Assembly: GCA_027972325.1 (NCBI GenBank)
Contig: JAPMOS010000005.1
Coordinates: forward strand, 124,001-188,000
Direction: 5' to 3'
DNA: 64,000 nucleotides
DNA from: Paratrimastix pyriformis
Taxonomy: Eukaryota > Preaxostyla > Paratrimastigidae
Shown: positions 9,752-20,800 of the stretch, piece by piece
Position numbering within the stretch: position 1 is the first letter of the stretch
Layout: every line of letters begins with the position of its first letter
Translations under genes and position numbers: made by a program
Notes under the pieces: generated by a model
Told to the model about the DNA's origin: nothing
The model's input: the letters and a program-made list of their open reading frames with translations, nothing else
Database searches by the model: none

Positions 9752-12700
9752 TCAGTAGAGCTCGGGCTGGAGGGGCCCGTGTGAGGACCGCCTGGCGAAG
9801 CAGCGCTTGCAGAGGGTCCGCCGGGCCACGAGGCAGTCGCGGTGGCAGGGCTTGCGGCACCCGCTGCAGACGACCAGCCCCTCGGCCGGGTCGCGGGGCA
9901 TCCGGAACAGGGGCGACACCAGGGCCGTGGCGGGGCCCAGGGCCGCGTGGGGGTCGGCCGTCACCACGAGGCACTGGTCGGCCGCCCCGCAGAAGCAGAG
10001 CGCGTCGAGGGCGCAGTGGGGGCAGCCGCGGACGTGGCGCTTCAGGAGGCCGGCCACCCGGAGGAGCGGGTCCGTGTAGGCGGTGGACATGCGCAGCTGG
10101 AGCAGGTCCGTCATCGAGATCCGCGGCACGGGCAGCAGCAGGGCCACGTGGCGGGGCGGCAGCAGCGAGAGCAGGAAGTGCCTGCTGGGGCAGCCCGGCC
10201 GCAGGCCGCCCCGGGCGGGGGCCAGCAGGTGCATGTGCAGGGCGCACATGACCTCGGCCCGGGCCCGGAGCAGCTCCGTCCAGCGGTGCAGCCCGATGGC
10301 CTGGATGGCGGGCCCCGACATGCGGGTCAGCAGCAGGACGGGCGCGTGGATGTGCCGGTTGAGGTGGTCCTCGCACTTGCTGCACACCGGGTAGCTGGCA
10401 AAGTCCCCCTGCACGGCCGCCCAGCGCAGCCGTCCCCGGGCAAGCAGACAGGCAATCAGCCCCCTGCATCCGGACTGGAAGGGGAGGCCACACACGGGGC
10501 GGGCGGGTGGCGGACCTTCTCGAGGATGCGCCAGGGGATGAGGAACTCGCTCCGGCAGCAGTCGCGGCACAGCAGCCGCGAGCAGTAGTTGCAGTGCATC
10601 CCCCGGTGGAAGAGGGTGAACCGGGCCGAGCAGAGCTCGCACGAGTCGCCGTGGTGCAGGGGCTGCTGGTGGTGGTTGAGCAGCTCGGGGTGCTCGTCGA
10701 ACAGGTAGGTCGTCTTCCGGGGCAGCTGCTGGGGCAGCGAGGCGTCCTGCGCACCGCCAGGGTGGTGGTGATGGTCATGACGGTGATGATGGTGGTTGTG
10801 GTGATGATGATGGCTGGGTGATGGTGGCTGGGTGATGATGGCTGGGTGATGATGGCTGGGTGATGGTGGCTGGGTGGTGATGGCTGGGTGATGATGGCTG
10901 GGTGATGATGGCTAGGTGATGATGGCTGGGTGATGATGGCTGGGTGGTGATGGCTGGGTGATGATTGGATGTCTGTGTGATGATGCTGAGGCTGATTGAT
11001 GGTGATTGGGGCGGGTGGGTCGGTGGATGATCGGCGGGCGGATCGGTGGACGGATGAGCCAAAGGACAAATGGGTGGCTGTGTTGGGTCACGGACGAGCA
11101 CCTTGACGTGGAGCGCGTCGATGGAGACGTGGTCGAGGGTGCCCGGGTATGTCATGGCCGAGAGCACGTTCGCAACGAGCCGCCGGGGGCGGGCCAGAGG
11201 CTGGGGCTGGTCCTCAGCGCCCCGGTCGGCATCGGCCGGCCCGCCGGGGGTCCCGGGGCTGCGAGGAAGGTCGGGGCGCCCCTCATCAATGCGCCCCTTG
11301 GGCCCCCGGGGCCCGTGGCGGTGCGGGTGGTGGCGGTGGGTGCGCGGCTGCTTCCGCTCGGCGGCCCCTGGGGTCGCCCCGTCGCCGCGCCGCTGGCGGG
11401 CGGCCATCTGGTCGAGCAGGTGCAGCAGCCCACGCCCCGGGGCCTCGGGCTGGCCCCCATCGGCCTCCTCCTGCCACACCCAACCCAACCCAACCGGCCC
11501 CAGCCAGCCCGCCAGCAGTGAGCGCCAGAGACAGCCAACCACAGCCAACCACCAGTGAGTGTCGGCCGGCCGGCAGTGCGGACATGGACTGGATGGGGAC
11601 AGCGCCGCCAGGCAGGAGGGACGTGACGTGACGTGACGTGACGTGACGTGACGTGACGTGACGTGACGTGACGTGACGTGACGTGACGTGAAGGGGACGG
11701 GACAGAAGGGGACGGTGGGGTGTGGAGATGTGGGGCGGGCGGACCGCGGGCGGGGCGTCGGGCAGGTCGGCGCCGGGCCGGGCGGCGACCACAGACGGGG
11801 AGGCTGTTCACCCCCGGCAGATGCCCACGGATTTCAAAGGGCCCGGCGAACGGTGATGGGTGGGGTGATGGGTGGGGTGATGGGTGGGGTGATGGGTGGG
11901 ATGATGGGTGGGATGATGGGTGGGGTGGGCGGAGCAGGCAGCGCCCCGCGAGTGGGGCAAGTCATGCCGGGGCAAGTCATGCCGGGGCGGGGCGGGGCGG
12001 GGCGGGGCGGGGCGGGGCGGGGCGGGGCGGGGCGGGGCGGGGCGGGGCGGGGCGGGGCGGGGCGGGGCGGGGCGGGGCGGGGCGGGCGGGGCGGGGCGGG
12101 GCGGGGCGGGGCGGGGCGGGGCGGGGCGGGCGGGGCGGGGCGGGGCGGGGCGGGGCGGACCCAAGCGGAAGAACTCGCCGTGGACGCGGTACATGGGCTC
12201 CTGCAGCCAGGCGTTCATGTGCGAAGACAGCTGCAGGAAGTCCCGCGCCACCTGCAGCGGGGGGGAGGGAGGAGGGAGGAGGAGGGAGGGAGGCAGAGGA
12301 TGAGGCGCGGCTGACTGGGACCAACCAAGGCCAGCACCGCATGCCCATGTCCCCATCCCATCCCATCCCATCCCATCCCCATCCCATCCCATCCCATCCC
12401 GTTCCAGGCGGCCCCATGGATGGCGGACCTCGTTGAGGCGGAGGTCCTCGTCGGTCATGAAGACGGGCCGCACGGGGGCCGCCCCGGCCGCGTAGCCCTC
12501 GAGGTTGCTCCCGACCCGGGCCGTCAGCGGCCCCCGGGCCGTCAGGGGCGGCGGAGGGGCGACCGATGGCGGCGGGGGCGGGACGCGAGGGCCGGTGGTG
12601 GCGGTGGGGGGTGGGCAGCTGCCCAAGGGGGAGGGGGAGGGCGCCTGAGGGACCATCTCCGGGTCGGCCGGGGCGGCCGGCCGGGGGGGCGGGAGCCGGA

Positions 12701-15190
12701 GGGCCGGCACACGGGGCGGGGGCGGGGGCGGGGTGGCCGTGGGCGAGTCCTGGCGGCTGGGCGAGTCGGCCCCCACGGGGCGCACCACCAGGCTGGCCGG
12801 GGTGGGCTCGTCGGCCCCCATGGGCGAGAAGGCGCCCCGCAGAGCCAGCGGGGTGGCCGTCGGGGTGGCCGCGTAGCCGCCCGGGGCAGGCGGGGCGTCG
12901 GTCGTCGTGAAGGCGGGCGAGGCGGGCGGGGCCATGGGCTGGGGCGAGGGGGCCGCCAGGGCGGGCAGCCCGGCCGCCAGGACCATGGAGGGCGAGGGCA
13001 GCCCGGCGGGGGCGCGCGGGGAGCGGATGCCCGAGATGGGGGTCAGCCCCTGCGGGTCGGCCATGAAGCGGCTGCTGGCGGGGGTCCCGGGGGGGCTGCC
13101 CGGCCGGCTGGGGCTGGGGCTGGGCGAGGTGCCGCCCCCGCGGATGGGCGGCCGCGGCCGGCGGGCGGGCATGGCGCGGGAGGGCGGCAGGACGGTCAGC
13201 GGGGCCGGGGGCGGCCGCCAGGGGCGGCCATCCGGCAGACGTGCTGCGGGTTGGCGGGCCGCCCCAGCCGAACTATCAACGTCCCGCCGCGCTGTCCCAA
13301 CAACAACATCACCATCATAGCAGCGGTCGTTATGAGAGGGGAAGTGGGCGGGGGCGCCGCGGGGAGCGGGGCTGGCTGGGAAGATCGATCGAGGGTGCCG
13401 GCATGTCGGGTGGCGGGGGCGGACGGGAAGGGTGGGGGCGCTCGGGTCCAGGGGCGCGGGCGGCTGGGCGGCGACGGGCGGGTTTGAGAGGCCCTCGGCC
13501 CCGCCCCCCAGGGGCCGCTGGGTGAAGGAGGGCAGCAGCTCGGGCTGCACCAGACACACCGCCGCTAAGGGCCGAGAGAGCCCACACGCCCCCACGGGCA
13601 GAAACGGTGTGGGCGTGTGACCATCGCACACGGCAGATCAGGGGGCGCCCTCGCACAGGGAGCGGCATCGGGGGGCGGCATCACACGGGGGGCGGCATCA
13701 GCAGCCAAAGCAGCCAAGCCAGCAGCCAGCAGAGGTGTGGTGTGCTACAAGGGCCAGACGGGTGTGGCGGCCAGGGGCCGAGGCAGTGGGGGTGGGCGGG
13801 GGCGTGCGTGACGGACGCGGAAGGACCTCGCGGATGACCGAGTCGAGGAAGGCCGTCTCGGAGAGGTCCATCTCGGCCCGCTCGTCGGGGGTGAAGATGA
13901 GGTGCTTCTTCTTGATGAAGAGCAGGAAGAGGTACACGAAGCGCGACTGCAGGAAGAGCGACCGCCGGCTGGCGCTCGCCCCCCAGAAGTTCGGCCGGAT
14001 CAGGTCTGCGCAGGCCCCGCCATGCCCCGCCAGGCCAACCATGAAAACCCCTTGACGAAGAGGCCTCCCCGCCCTGGAGGGCCGGGAAGTCGGGGCAGGT
14101 GCAGGACGTGAGGCAGGGGGGTGGGAGGTGGGGGTGGGGTGCGGACAGGGGGCGAAGATGCGTGCGATCCGGTCGAGGGTGGCCCCGTTGACGGCCCAGT
14201 TGAGGGCCATCTTGGACAGGCACACCCCTGCCCGCCCCCACACCACCCACCCACCCAACCCCGGCAAGTGCCCCCGGACGGTGAGCATCAGCCATTGGTA
14301 CGCCGGTCGTGTGTCGTGTGTCGTGTCGTCGCGTGCCGTGTGCCGTGGGGGGTGGGGGGGCATGGGCGGACCGAGGTACTCGATGGCGTCGCGGTTGATC
14401 TTGGGCAGGGAGAAGAAGAGCAGGTCCATGTCGGCCAGCAGCGAGCGGGTCGAGAAGGCGCACCGGTAGATCACCTCCCGCAGCGGCCGGTTGTCTGGGC
14501 GCCCCAGTGCCAGCCAGCCACCAGAAGCAAAAGGCGATGAGATGGGGGGCAGCTGTGGGGGCAGCCATCGAAAGGGCGAGCCAAGTCGCGGGGGGAAAGG
14601 GCGAACTCACTCACGGGGGGGAAAATACGCGCGTCTCCGTCTGGGTGGGCGGTGTGCGGACCCTCCTCCGAGAGGGCGCTGCGTGCCCGGAGGCGCTCCA
14701 TGGCCCTGTGGAAGACCGAGATCTCCTCGTGGTCGCCGGCCCCCAGCGAGACCAGCGCACCGCTGGCGGGCCCCCCCGTGGGCCCCTGGCCGGCCGTGGT
14801 GGAGGGCGGTCCGGCGTCGAGGCTCTCGATGAGGTCCGGGCCGCCCATCCCGATGGTCGCGAGCCGCTCGGGGCCGCCCGGCATGTGCGGGCTGAAGAGA
14901 CGCTCCTCAGCTGGGGCGGGGCGGGGGGCGGGGCAGGGGGACGTGGTGGAATGGGAGCATGTGAGCCGCGTAATGAAGGGGACGGCCGGGAGTGTGGGCA
15001 GGGCGGGCGGGCGGGCGGGCGGGCGGGCGGGCGGGCGGGCGGGCGGGCGGGCGGGCGGGCGGGCGGGCGGGCGGGCGGGCGGGCGGGCGGGCGGGCGCAG
15101 ACCGAGTCTGATGTGCTTCTCGACGATGGTCAGGCAGCGGTCGTAGCACGAGACGGGGATCAGGGGCTGGGGCAGCTCCCGCACGAAATC

Positions 15191-15224
<34 letters not shown>

Positions 15225-16291
15225 AGGGGAGAACCGCAGGAACCCAGAGCCAGTCAGCCGAAGGCCGGGGCAGGGGGTGGACGACAGTGCCGTGGGCAAA
15301 GAAGGAGGGCAAGACAGGAGGGGGACTGGGCGGGGGGGCGTGGCGGACGCACCTTGAGGAGGGCCGCCGCCACGACGGGCGAGCCGCAGTCGTAGAAGTG
15401 GCCCTGGTTGAACAGGCTCCGCACCTCCTCGTACCTGCCCGACACACCCCGCAACCCCATCAAAGCCCGGACCAAACCGAGGCCCCAGGGACACCGCGTC
15501 CGCGCCGCAGGGACCCACAACACAGCCAGCCGCCAGAGTGGCGCAAAAATGAGGCCCAGCCACGATCCGGCCCCTGCCCGTCCCGCCCTCGCTGCCCACT
15601 GCCCCGCCAGGCCCGGCCCCGCCCCACCCCGCCCCATGCCGACAGGAGTCACACACGAGCCGTGCCGAGCGGGGGCGGACAGCTTCTGTGGGGGCTTGGT
15701 GGTGAAGAGGTTGGGCGTGGAGACGCCCTGCTCGAGGAGGAACTCGCACAGGAAGACCAGAACCCGGGGCACCACCGGGTCCCCCGAGAGAAGCTCCGAC
15801 AGGTTCACCCCGAAGTGGTGTCGCACGCTGTACACCGGCCGCTACATGGAAGGGAAGTGGGGCAGACGCGGAGGGCGGAGCAGAGACATGTGGGGTGGGC
15901 GAGCCAGTGGAGCCTGGGGCCGGAAACTCGCCTGATCATGGGATGGCTTTCGCGAACATCAATAAAAGATGGTTTTGACAGACGTTTGATGGTCATTGGG
16001 ATATCATTTTCTTCAGTTGGCTACGGTGAGAAAAATGCTAAACGCCTCAAAGTAGAAGATAAAGTGCCGACTTCCGTATTCAAAAAATCCAGTCCATCAA
16101 ACGGATGAAATCCATCAAGACCAGTCCCAGAATTCGAACGGGATGTGGAGAAGGCCGACGATGATGTCGTCCCACAGATGCCGCCATCATCGGAGGAGGA
16201 TTCTTCGCTTGAAAGTTGGCCTATACGAGAACACAAAAATAAGCACCAGAGATGTGGTCAGACCAGACTCCTCCTCGGTGGGGAGCGACAT
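9752..16291 (-). CDS. RhoGAP-like domain fused to a Rubicon-homology (RH) zinc domain
   Basis: The start ATG at 16291 (MSLPTEEES) is followed by an acidic S-rich leader. The RhoGAP fold follows at about 15830-13820: FGVNLSELLSGD, then FLLEQGVSTPNLFT, LLKDFVRELPQPLIP, and ALNWAVNGATLDRIARIFAP. The usual G-I-F-R arginine-finger motif reads N-L-F-T, so GAP activity is probably lost. A long P/A/G-rich linker (about 13200-12450) leads to a C-terminal RH domain as in Rubicon and PLEKHM1: C-x2-C pairs, IPWRILEK, YPVCSKCEDHL, TDLLQLRMSTAY, C-P-H-C, and a last C-x2-C/H-x2-C cluster. RH domains bind Rab7 on late endosomes and autophagosomes, so it may link Rho and Rab7 signalling. At least twelve introns have GTC-type donors. 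Whether all exons belong to one mRNA is inferred from the single AT-richer promoter and the continuous exon order. Confidence 0.75.
10755..10985 (-). repeat. Intronic minisatellite, core TGATGATGGCTGGG
   Basis: About a dozen degenerate copies of a 14-15 bp unit lie within an intron of the RhoGAP-RH gene, preceded by GGTGATGATGG-type sequence. The same TGGATGATG/TGATGATGG core recurs in introns of other genes. Confidence 0.8.
11618..11691 (-). repeat. (ACGTG)n pentanucleotide array
   Basis: About 14 GACGT/ACGTG units in an intron of the RhoGAP-RH gene. Each unit contains ACGT and overlapping TGACGT-like half-sites, but nothing shows that these act as regulatory sites. Confidence 0.85.
11858..12166 (-). 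repeat. GATGGGTGGG repeats followed by a long (GGGGC)n array
   Basis: Nine or so units of TGATGGGTGGGG-type repeat (11858-11930) precede about 33 units of GGGGC on the + strand (about 11985-12160), with occasional GGC slips. It lies in an intron of the minus-strand RhoGAP-RH gene whose donor, near 12163, is GTCCGC. The sense strand is therefore (GCCCC)n and the antisense strand has strong G-quadruplex potential. Confidence 0.9.
14999..15098 (-). repeat. (GGCG)n tetranucleotide array
   Basis: About 24 GCGG units on the + strand in an intron within the RhoGAP-encoding part. It follows the exon encoding FVRELPQPLIP and IVEKHIRLG. Confidence 0.9.
15193..15225 (-). repeat. Poly-C run (poly-G on the sense strand)
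   Basis: About 31 consecutive C on the + strand, directly beside the exon that starts DFVRELPQP. In this minus-strand gene the run is G on the sense strand, which makes it the exception to the usual sense-C pattern. Confidence 0.85.
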
Positions 16292-16377
16292 CGGCAAAAA
16301 AGGTCACGAACAAGACAGAAATTCTCCGACCTCGAGGTTCTAGCGGTTGATCCTCGATTCCGATTGCCGGGTGAGAG
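16292..16377. promoter_or_regulatory. Shared divergent 5' region, RhoGAP-RH / ZIP genes
   Basis: Only 86 bp separate the two start codons, in moderate-GC sequence. Both promoters must be within or overlap these bases or the neighbouring first exons. Confidence 0.55.
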
Positions 16378-17782
16378 ATGGTCGCCGATAGCCAAATCAT
16401 CATATCGCAAATCCTCTACCTTTTCGGAATTGCCGCTGTGGCATTTCTGGGAGGCATGATCCCGTTCCTCTTCAAACGTTGCAGCCATGCCCAACGTGTC
16501 ATGGGGTTTGTTCCTCACACACTGTTCCCAAGCGTTGTTCAACTTTTTTTAGAATTGCCAATGCATGCGCTGGTGGTATTTTCTTGGCTGTTGGGCTGTG
16601 TCACATGCTAGCTGATGTCTGGCGCATTGGTGTCACACCTCCACACTTTTTTCGTTCTCTCAGGGGATTGAAGGGCTTGAGCCGTATCAAGGCGAGGGCA
16701 AACCCCTCGGCGAATTCCCGCTCGCCCTCTGTTTGATGGGGTGTGGTGGCGTGCTCATCCTTTTTGTGGAAAAGGTTTTGATTACTGAGAAGCAGCATGC
16801 CCTTGGGTCTGTTTCGTTTCTGTTGTGTCCCTCTCTTTTACAGCTTTTTTCTGACTCGTTTAGGCACGGGCACATCGAAGGTGCCGACGATCACCATCAC
16901 CATCATCATCACCACAACCACGATCGCCCTGCTGCGGACCTGCAGCACCCTCTTTTGCAGCCTGGTGGGACTCTTCCTGGATCCAGCAACCCAGCAGAGA
17001 GTGTCAACGGAGATCTGGCACCCAAGGACGGGATGACCGCTCCCTCCCTGGATGAGGCGCACCACCAGTGCCAGGAGGTGGAGGAGATCTCCGTCCACGA
17101 GGAGCACCAGCACCAGCACGGCACGATCAGCCTCGTCAGCTGCCTGGTGCTCGTGATTGCTCTGGGCGTGCACAGTTTCATCGAGGGTCTCGCCCTGGGC
17201 GTCATCAACACCCCCACTGAGGCTCTTCGTCTGTCCTTCAGCCCTCTCCACTCGGCACGGTTTCTCCCTTTTGTCTTCGCCCTGACCCGGCCCTCGTTCC
17301 CTCGTTTGGGGTGGTGGGGTGGCCGTGCAGTGCTCTTCGTGGCCATCGTTGCCCACAAATGGGCCGAGACGGCCGCCCTCTCGATCGCCTTCATCACGGC
17401 GGGCATCGGCTGGAAGAAGAACCTCATCATCATCGGCCTCTTCGCCTGCATCACCCCCCTGGGCATCCTGATGGGCCTCTTCCTGGTGGTCTGTGAACCT
17501 GCCAGAGGGCGCTTTCGATCTCATCGCCCTTCTTCTGCTGGTAGTCGGTGGTTTCTGGAGATGCCGCTTTGGTCACTCGCGGCTGCCTCCAGAGTCTGGC
17601 CGCAGGGACTTTTACCTACGTCAGCTATATGGAGCTGATTGGCGAGAGCTTTGAGGATGGCCAGGACAAGTCTGTAGTTCTGAGGAACTGGAAATCTATA
17701 TCCTCCTTTCCGCAGGTGGGCCAAGTTCGGCGTACTTCTGGTCGGCTTCGGTGCCATGGCTGCATTCGCCCTCCTCGAGTAA
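16378..17782 (+). CDS. ZIP-family zinc transporter
   Basis: The start ATG at 16378 leads into a first membrane helix (SQILYLFGIAAVAFLGGMIP). Then come ACAGGIFLAVGLCHMLAD, GEFPLALCLMGCGGVLILFVEKV, a cytosolic loop with a run of eight His (near 16890-16915) and HQHQH, then the signature helices ALGVHSFIEGLALGV and AIVAHKWAETAALSI with the metal-site His and Glu. ITAGIGWKKNLIIIGLF, AAGTFTYVSYMELI and VLLVGFGAMAAFALLE close the fold. That is eight helices, as expected for ZIP importers that move Zn2+ (or Fe/Mn) toward the cytosol. Six introns were placed; five donors read GTCTGT or GTCTGG, and the first (35 nt, GTCATG) is less certain. It lies 80 bp upstream of the next gene on the same strand. 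Confidence 0.95.
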
Positions 17783-17861
17783 AATCCTTCGTGTCTTTGA
17801 TCGTGTGGTTTTTTCCCCCTTTAATTTATTTGTTGGTTACACTTCTCAATAATCCTCAAAG

Positions 17862-20800
17862 ATGCAGGCGCCTGTTCTTTCAGCCCGCCCCTTCAATTCC
17901 TTCCAGCGACTTCCAAGACTTCGGAGAGGTTCGCAATTCTCGCAGGTTCAAAATCCTTTCAAATCGTTGTGGATGACTGGCGTGACTGCCACGGACGCAA
18001 CGCTGTCCTGGCAAAGGGGCGACTTTTCATCTGCTGTGACCATTTTGCAGCGGGTTTGTCTGGTTCATTCGCTTCATTCATCGGACCTTTTTTTTAGTCG
18101 CTTCCTCAAACCCAGTTTGCCTTGTGTGTCGCATTTCTTCATCTCGGTGACTGGAAATCACTCCTGTCATTCTTGGAAGCGATGCTATCTGATTCGGGAT
18201 CATCGTATTCCCCCCAAACCATCTTTGGTCTGGTTCACTGCCAATTCTGTCTCACTCTTCCCCGAGTAGTTCTTCGGTATGTAATCTTATTTTTCTCTCG
18301 CCTTCTGGTGATTCCTCCCGGAGGGGCCGTACCTGTGACATCAGTGCCAGCCTCGATCGTCACCTCACCCCTGGCCACATCGGCCTCGGCCTTCCCCATC
18401 ACGCATACGGCTCTCCTTTCTCGTTCCAAATTGATCGCATCCCTCTCTCGGGAGCTTCAGATGGCACCTTCGGGGTTGCCGGCCGTCACCCTCCCCCCGG
18501 TGACCACCCTGCTCCAACTCCTCGATCACTGCTATCCCCCCAGCTCGCCCCCTGCGACCGAGGGACCATTTTCGCCGGACGAGCTCGAGCTGGAAGCGCT
18601 GCGTGCCCTAGCGCTGCGAGGCTACTGGACCCCGGTGGTCGACTTCACCCGGGCCCACCACCCCGCCGCCCACCGGCCCCAGCTGCTCCGCGCGGTCCTC
18701 TTCACTGCGCCTGCCCGCCACCAACCCCCCCGCGAAAAGCCCGCGCTCCAAGTGCCCCCCGATGGAGTCCCCGAGCCGTGCCCGTGCCCCGCCCTCCACC
18801 TGACGGGCGACGAGCTGGCCGTCCTGACGGCCGCCGCGGGTGCCGACGCCCCCGATCTCATCGGGCGGGTCCGCTCATCCCGTCCACCATCAGATCTCAC
18901 GGCCACTGCGCCCCGATCCGGAGCGCCCAAGCCGCCGCGCGGTTCTCACGTGCTGGCATCGGATGGGTCTGGGTTGGATTTGGATTTGGTGGCGCAGGCT
19001 GCCCTGCTGCACGCCCAGGTGTGTCTGGCCCATGCCCAGGCCCTCTGCCACGGGGCCGTCCCGTCAGCCGGCAGCGGCGCCACCGTGGTCCACATGGGGG
19101 CTGGCGGGCCCCTCACGGTGCCCGCGGAGTGGCCCCTGCCGACATACCTGGCAGCCAGCGCCGATGGCAGTCCGTCCCGTCTTCCCCTTCTTCCTGGCTT
19201 GTTTGTCCGCTTCCACACTCACCACGATCACGGCACTGCGGGGCGCAGATTTGTCGTTTGTTGACGAGACCGGGGCCACCCTCGCCGGCCCGCTGGCCCC
19301 CGACCTGCATGTGTGCGTGGCGGTCCATCAGGAGACGCCTTACAACCCGGGGGCGCCCCTGCGCCAGCAGGCCCGGGACCTGATCGCCCGCTGCTCGATG
19401 GTGGCCCACCGCCGCGCCTCCGCCGGGCGCAGCTGGGTGACCCTGCTCGACGGGGGGCCCTCGGCGTGCCCGCCCAGCCCGGCCCAGCGCGAGCACCGCT
19501 GGAGGGGCCGCCTCCTCCACCACGCCGCCATGGCCATCCGCTGCGCCCGGGCGGCCCTGCCCCCGCCCCTGCAACAGCAGCAGCGGCATGGAGTCGGATG
19601 GTCTGCGTGGCAGGCCATCAGCATCGCCAACACCACTCTCACCAGCATCGACAACATCACTCCAACATCGCGCACCAACATCTCCATCGTCATCTTTTTT
19701 TCGGCCCGTGCGTGTTTGGGCTGTCTTCTGGGCGCAGGACGGGCCCCGAGTGGGTGGAGGCCTTCCTGGCTGCCGACCCGGACGCCCCCGAGACCCTCGT
19801 TGGCCCCGCCGCCACGGCCGTCCGGTCAGCTGCCCCGCCCGCACACCGCACACCGCGCGCTGCATCCCAGCCCACCCCCGGGCGGGTGGCTCTGCGAATA
19901 AATTTGGGCCTCATCCCCAACCACCATCCGCTCGCCTCCGTCTCTGGGGGGTCTCTGGGTGGTGCTGCAGAGCGGCCCTCGCGGGGCTGTGGCTTGTCTT
20001 CCTCCGGGACGAGCTCAACGCCCACTGGCGGGCGGCCCTCCAGGCGCGGCCCGTGGCCCGCTTCGTGCCACCCGGCCCGTCGGCCTACGAAAACCTGCCG
20101 CCCCTTGAGCTGGGCTGCCCGCCCCCGGCCGGCCCGCCGGCGCCCCTCTTCGGGTCGCTGCCCAGCGCCCTCCAGGGCCGGGCGGTGGTCCTCTCGCTGC
20201 ACGCGCCCAGCCTCGACGGGGCCTTCCGCCAGGCCGACCGGAGCCGGCGGGGGCCCCTCTCGGCCCGCCGGCAGACCCCCGTGGCGGCCTCGCCCCGCCC
20301 GCCCTGGCCGCCCCTCTCGGCCCGCTACACCCCCTCCCCGCTGAACATTTCCCGGGGCCCGGAGGAGGGGCTCGCCCGGGGGGCCGCGGTGGATGTGATC
20401 CCCGTCGAGCGGCGCGAGCTGGTCGAGTGCGATGGCGCCCCGGCGGCCCTCTGGGGCCTCCTCCTCGTCCGCGCTGGTCAGTCGTCAGGCCCCCTGCCCC
20501 CCATCCGCCCGCCTCGCGCGCTCCGTCTCCTCCTCCCTCTCAGCCCCTCCCTCGCGCAGCCCCTGTTTCTTCATGTGTCGGGTGTGCGGTTCTTCTGCGG
20601 CGGGTGGCTGTGGGGCTGCTGCCGGGGCGGGGCGGGTCAGACTACCTGGTGGCCCACCCGTCCTACCAGCTGGCCGTGCTGCAGTCCCTGGCCGAGCTGG
20701 TGGCCACGGCGCCCCTCGTGGCGGCCCGGCTGGCGGGCCACTTCCTCCGCGACACGCGCGCCGTCCACCACAGGTCGTTCCCCCGCCGCCGTTGCTCCTC

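Noticed and set aside
10755-10985. CRISPR-like spacing of the TGATGATGGCTGGG units
   Set aside because: The copies abut one another with no spacers, so it is a minisatellite.
11618-11691. Array of CREB/bZIP sites
   Set aside because: The ACGT content is a by-product of a pentanucleotide repeat in an intron; nothing else supports regulation.
11688-12436. Gly/Arg/Ala repeat proteins on the + strand
   Set aside because: Translation of (GGGGC)n in an intron of the opposite-strand RhoGAP-RH gene.
15000-15225. Assembly gap filled with artificial repeats
   Set aside because: GGCG and C runs are next to good exons and similar tracts recur in many introns, so they look real, although their lengths are unreliable.
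16120-16145. tRNA T-arm-like GAATTCGAACGG
   Set aside because: It is within an exon of the RhoGAP-RH gene (minus strand) and has no matching acceptor stem.
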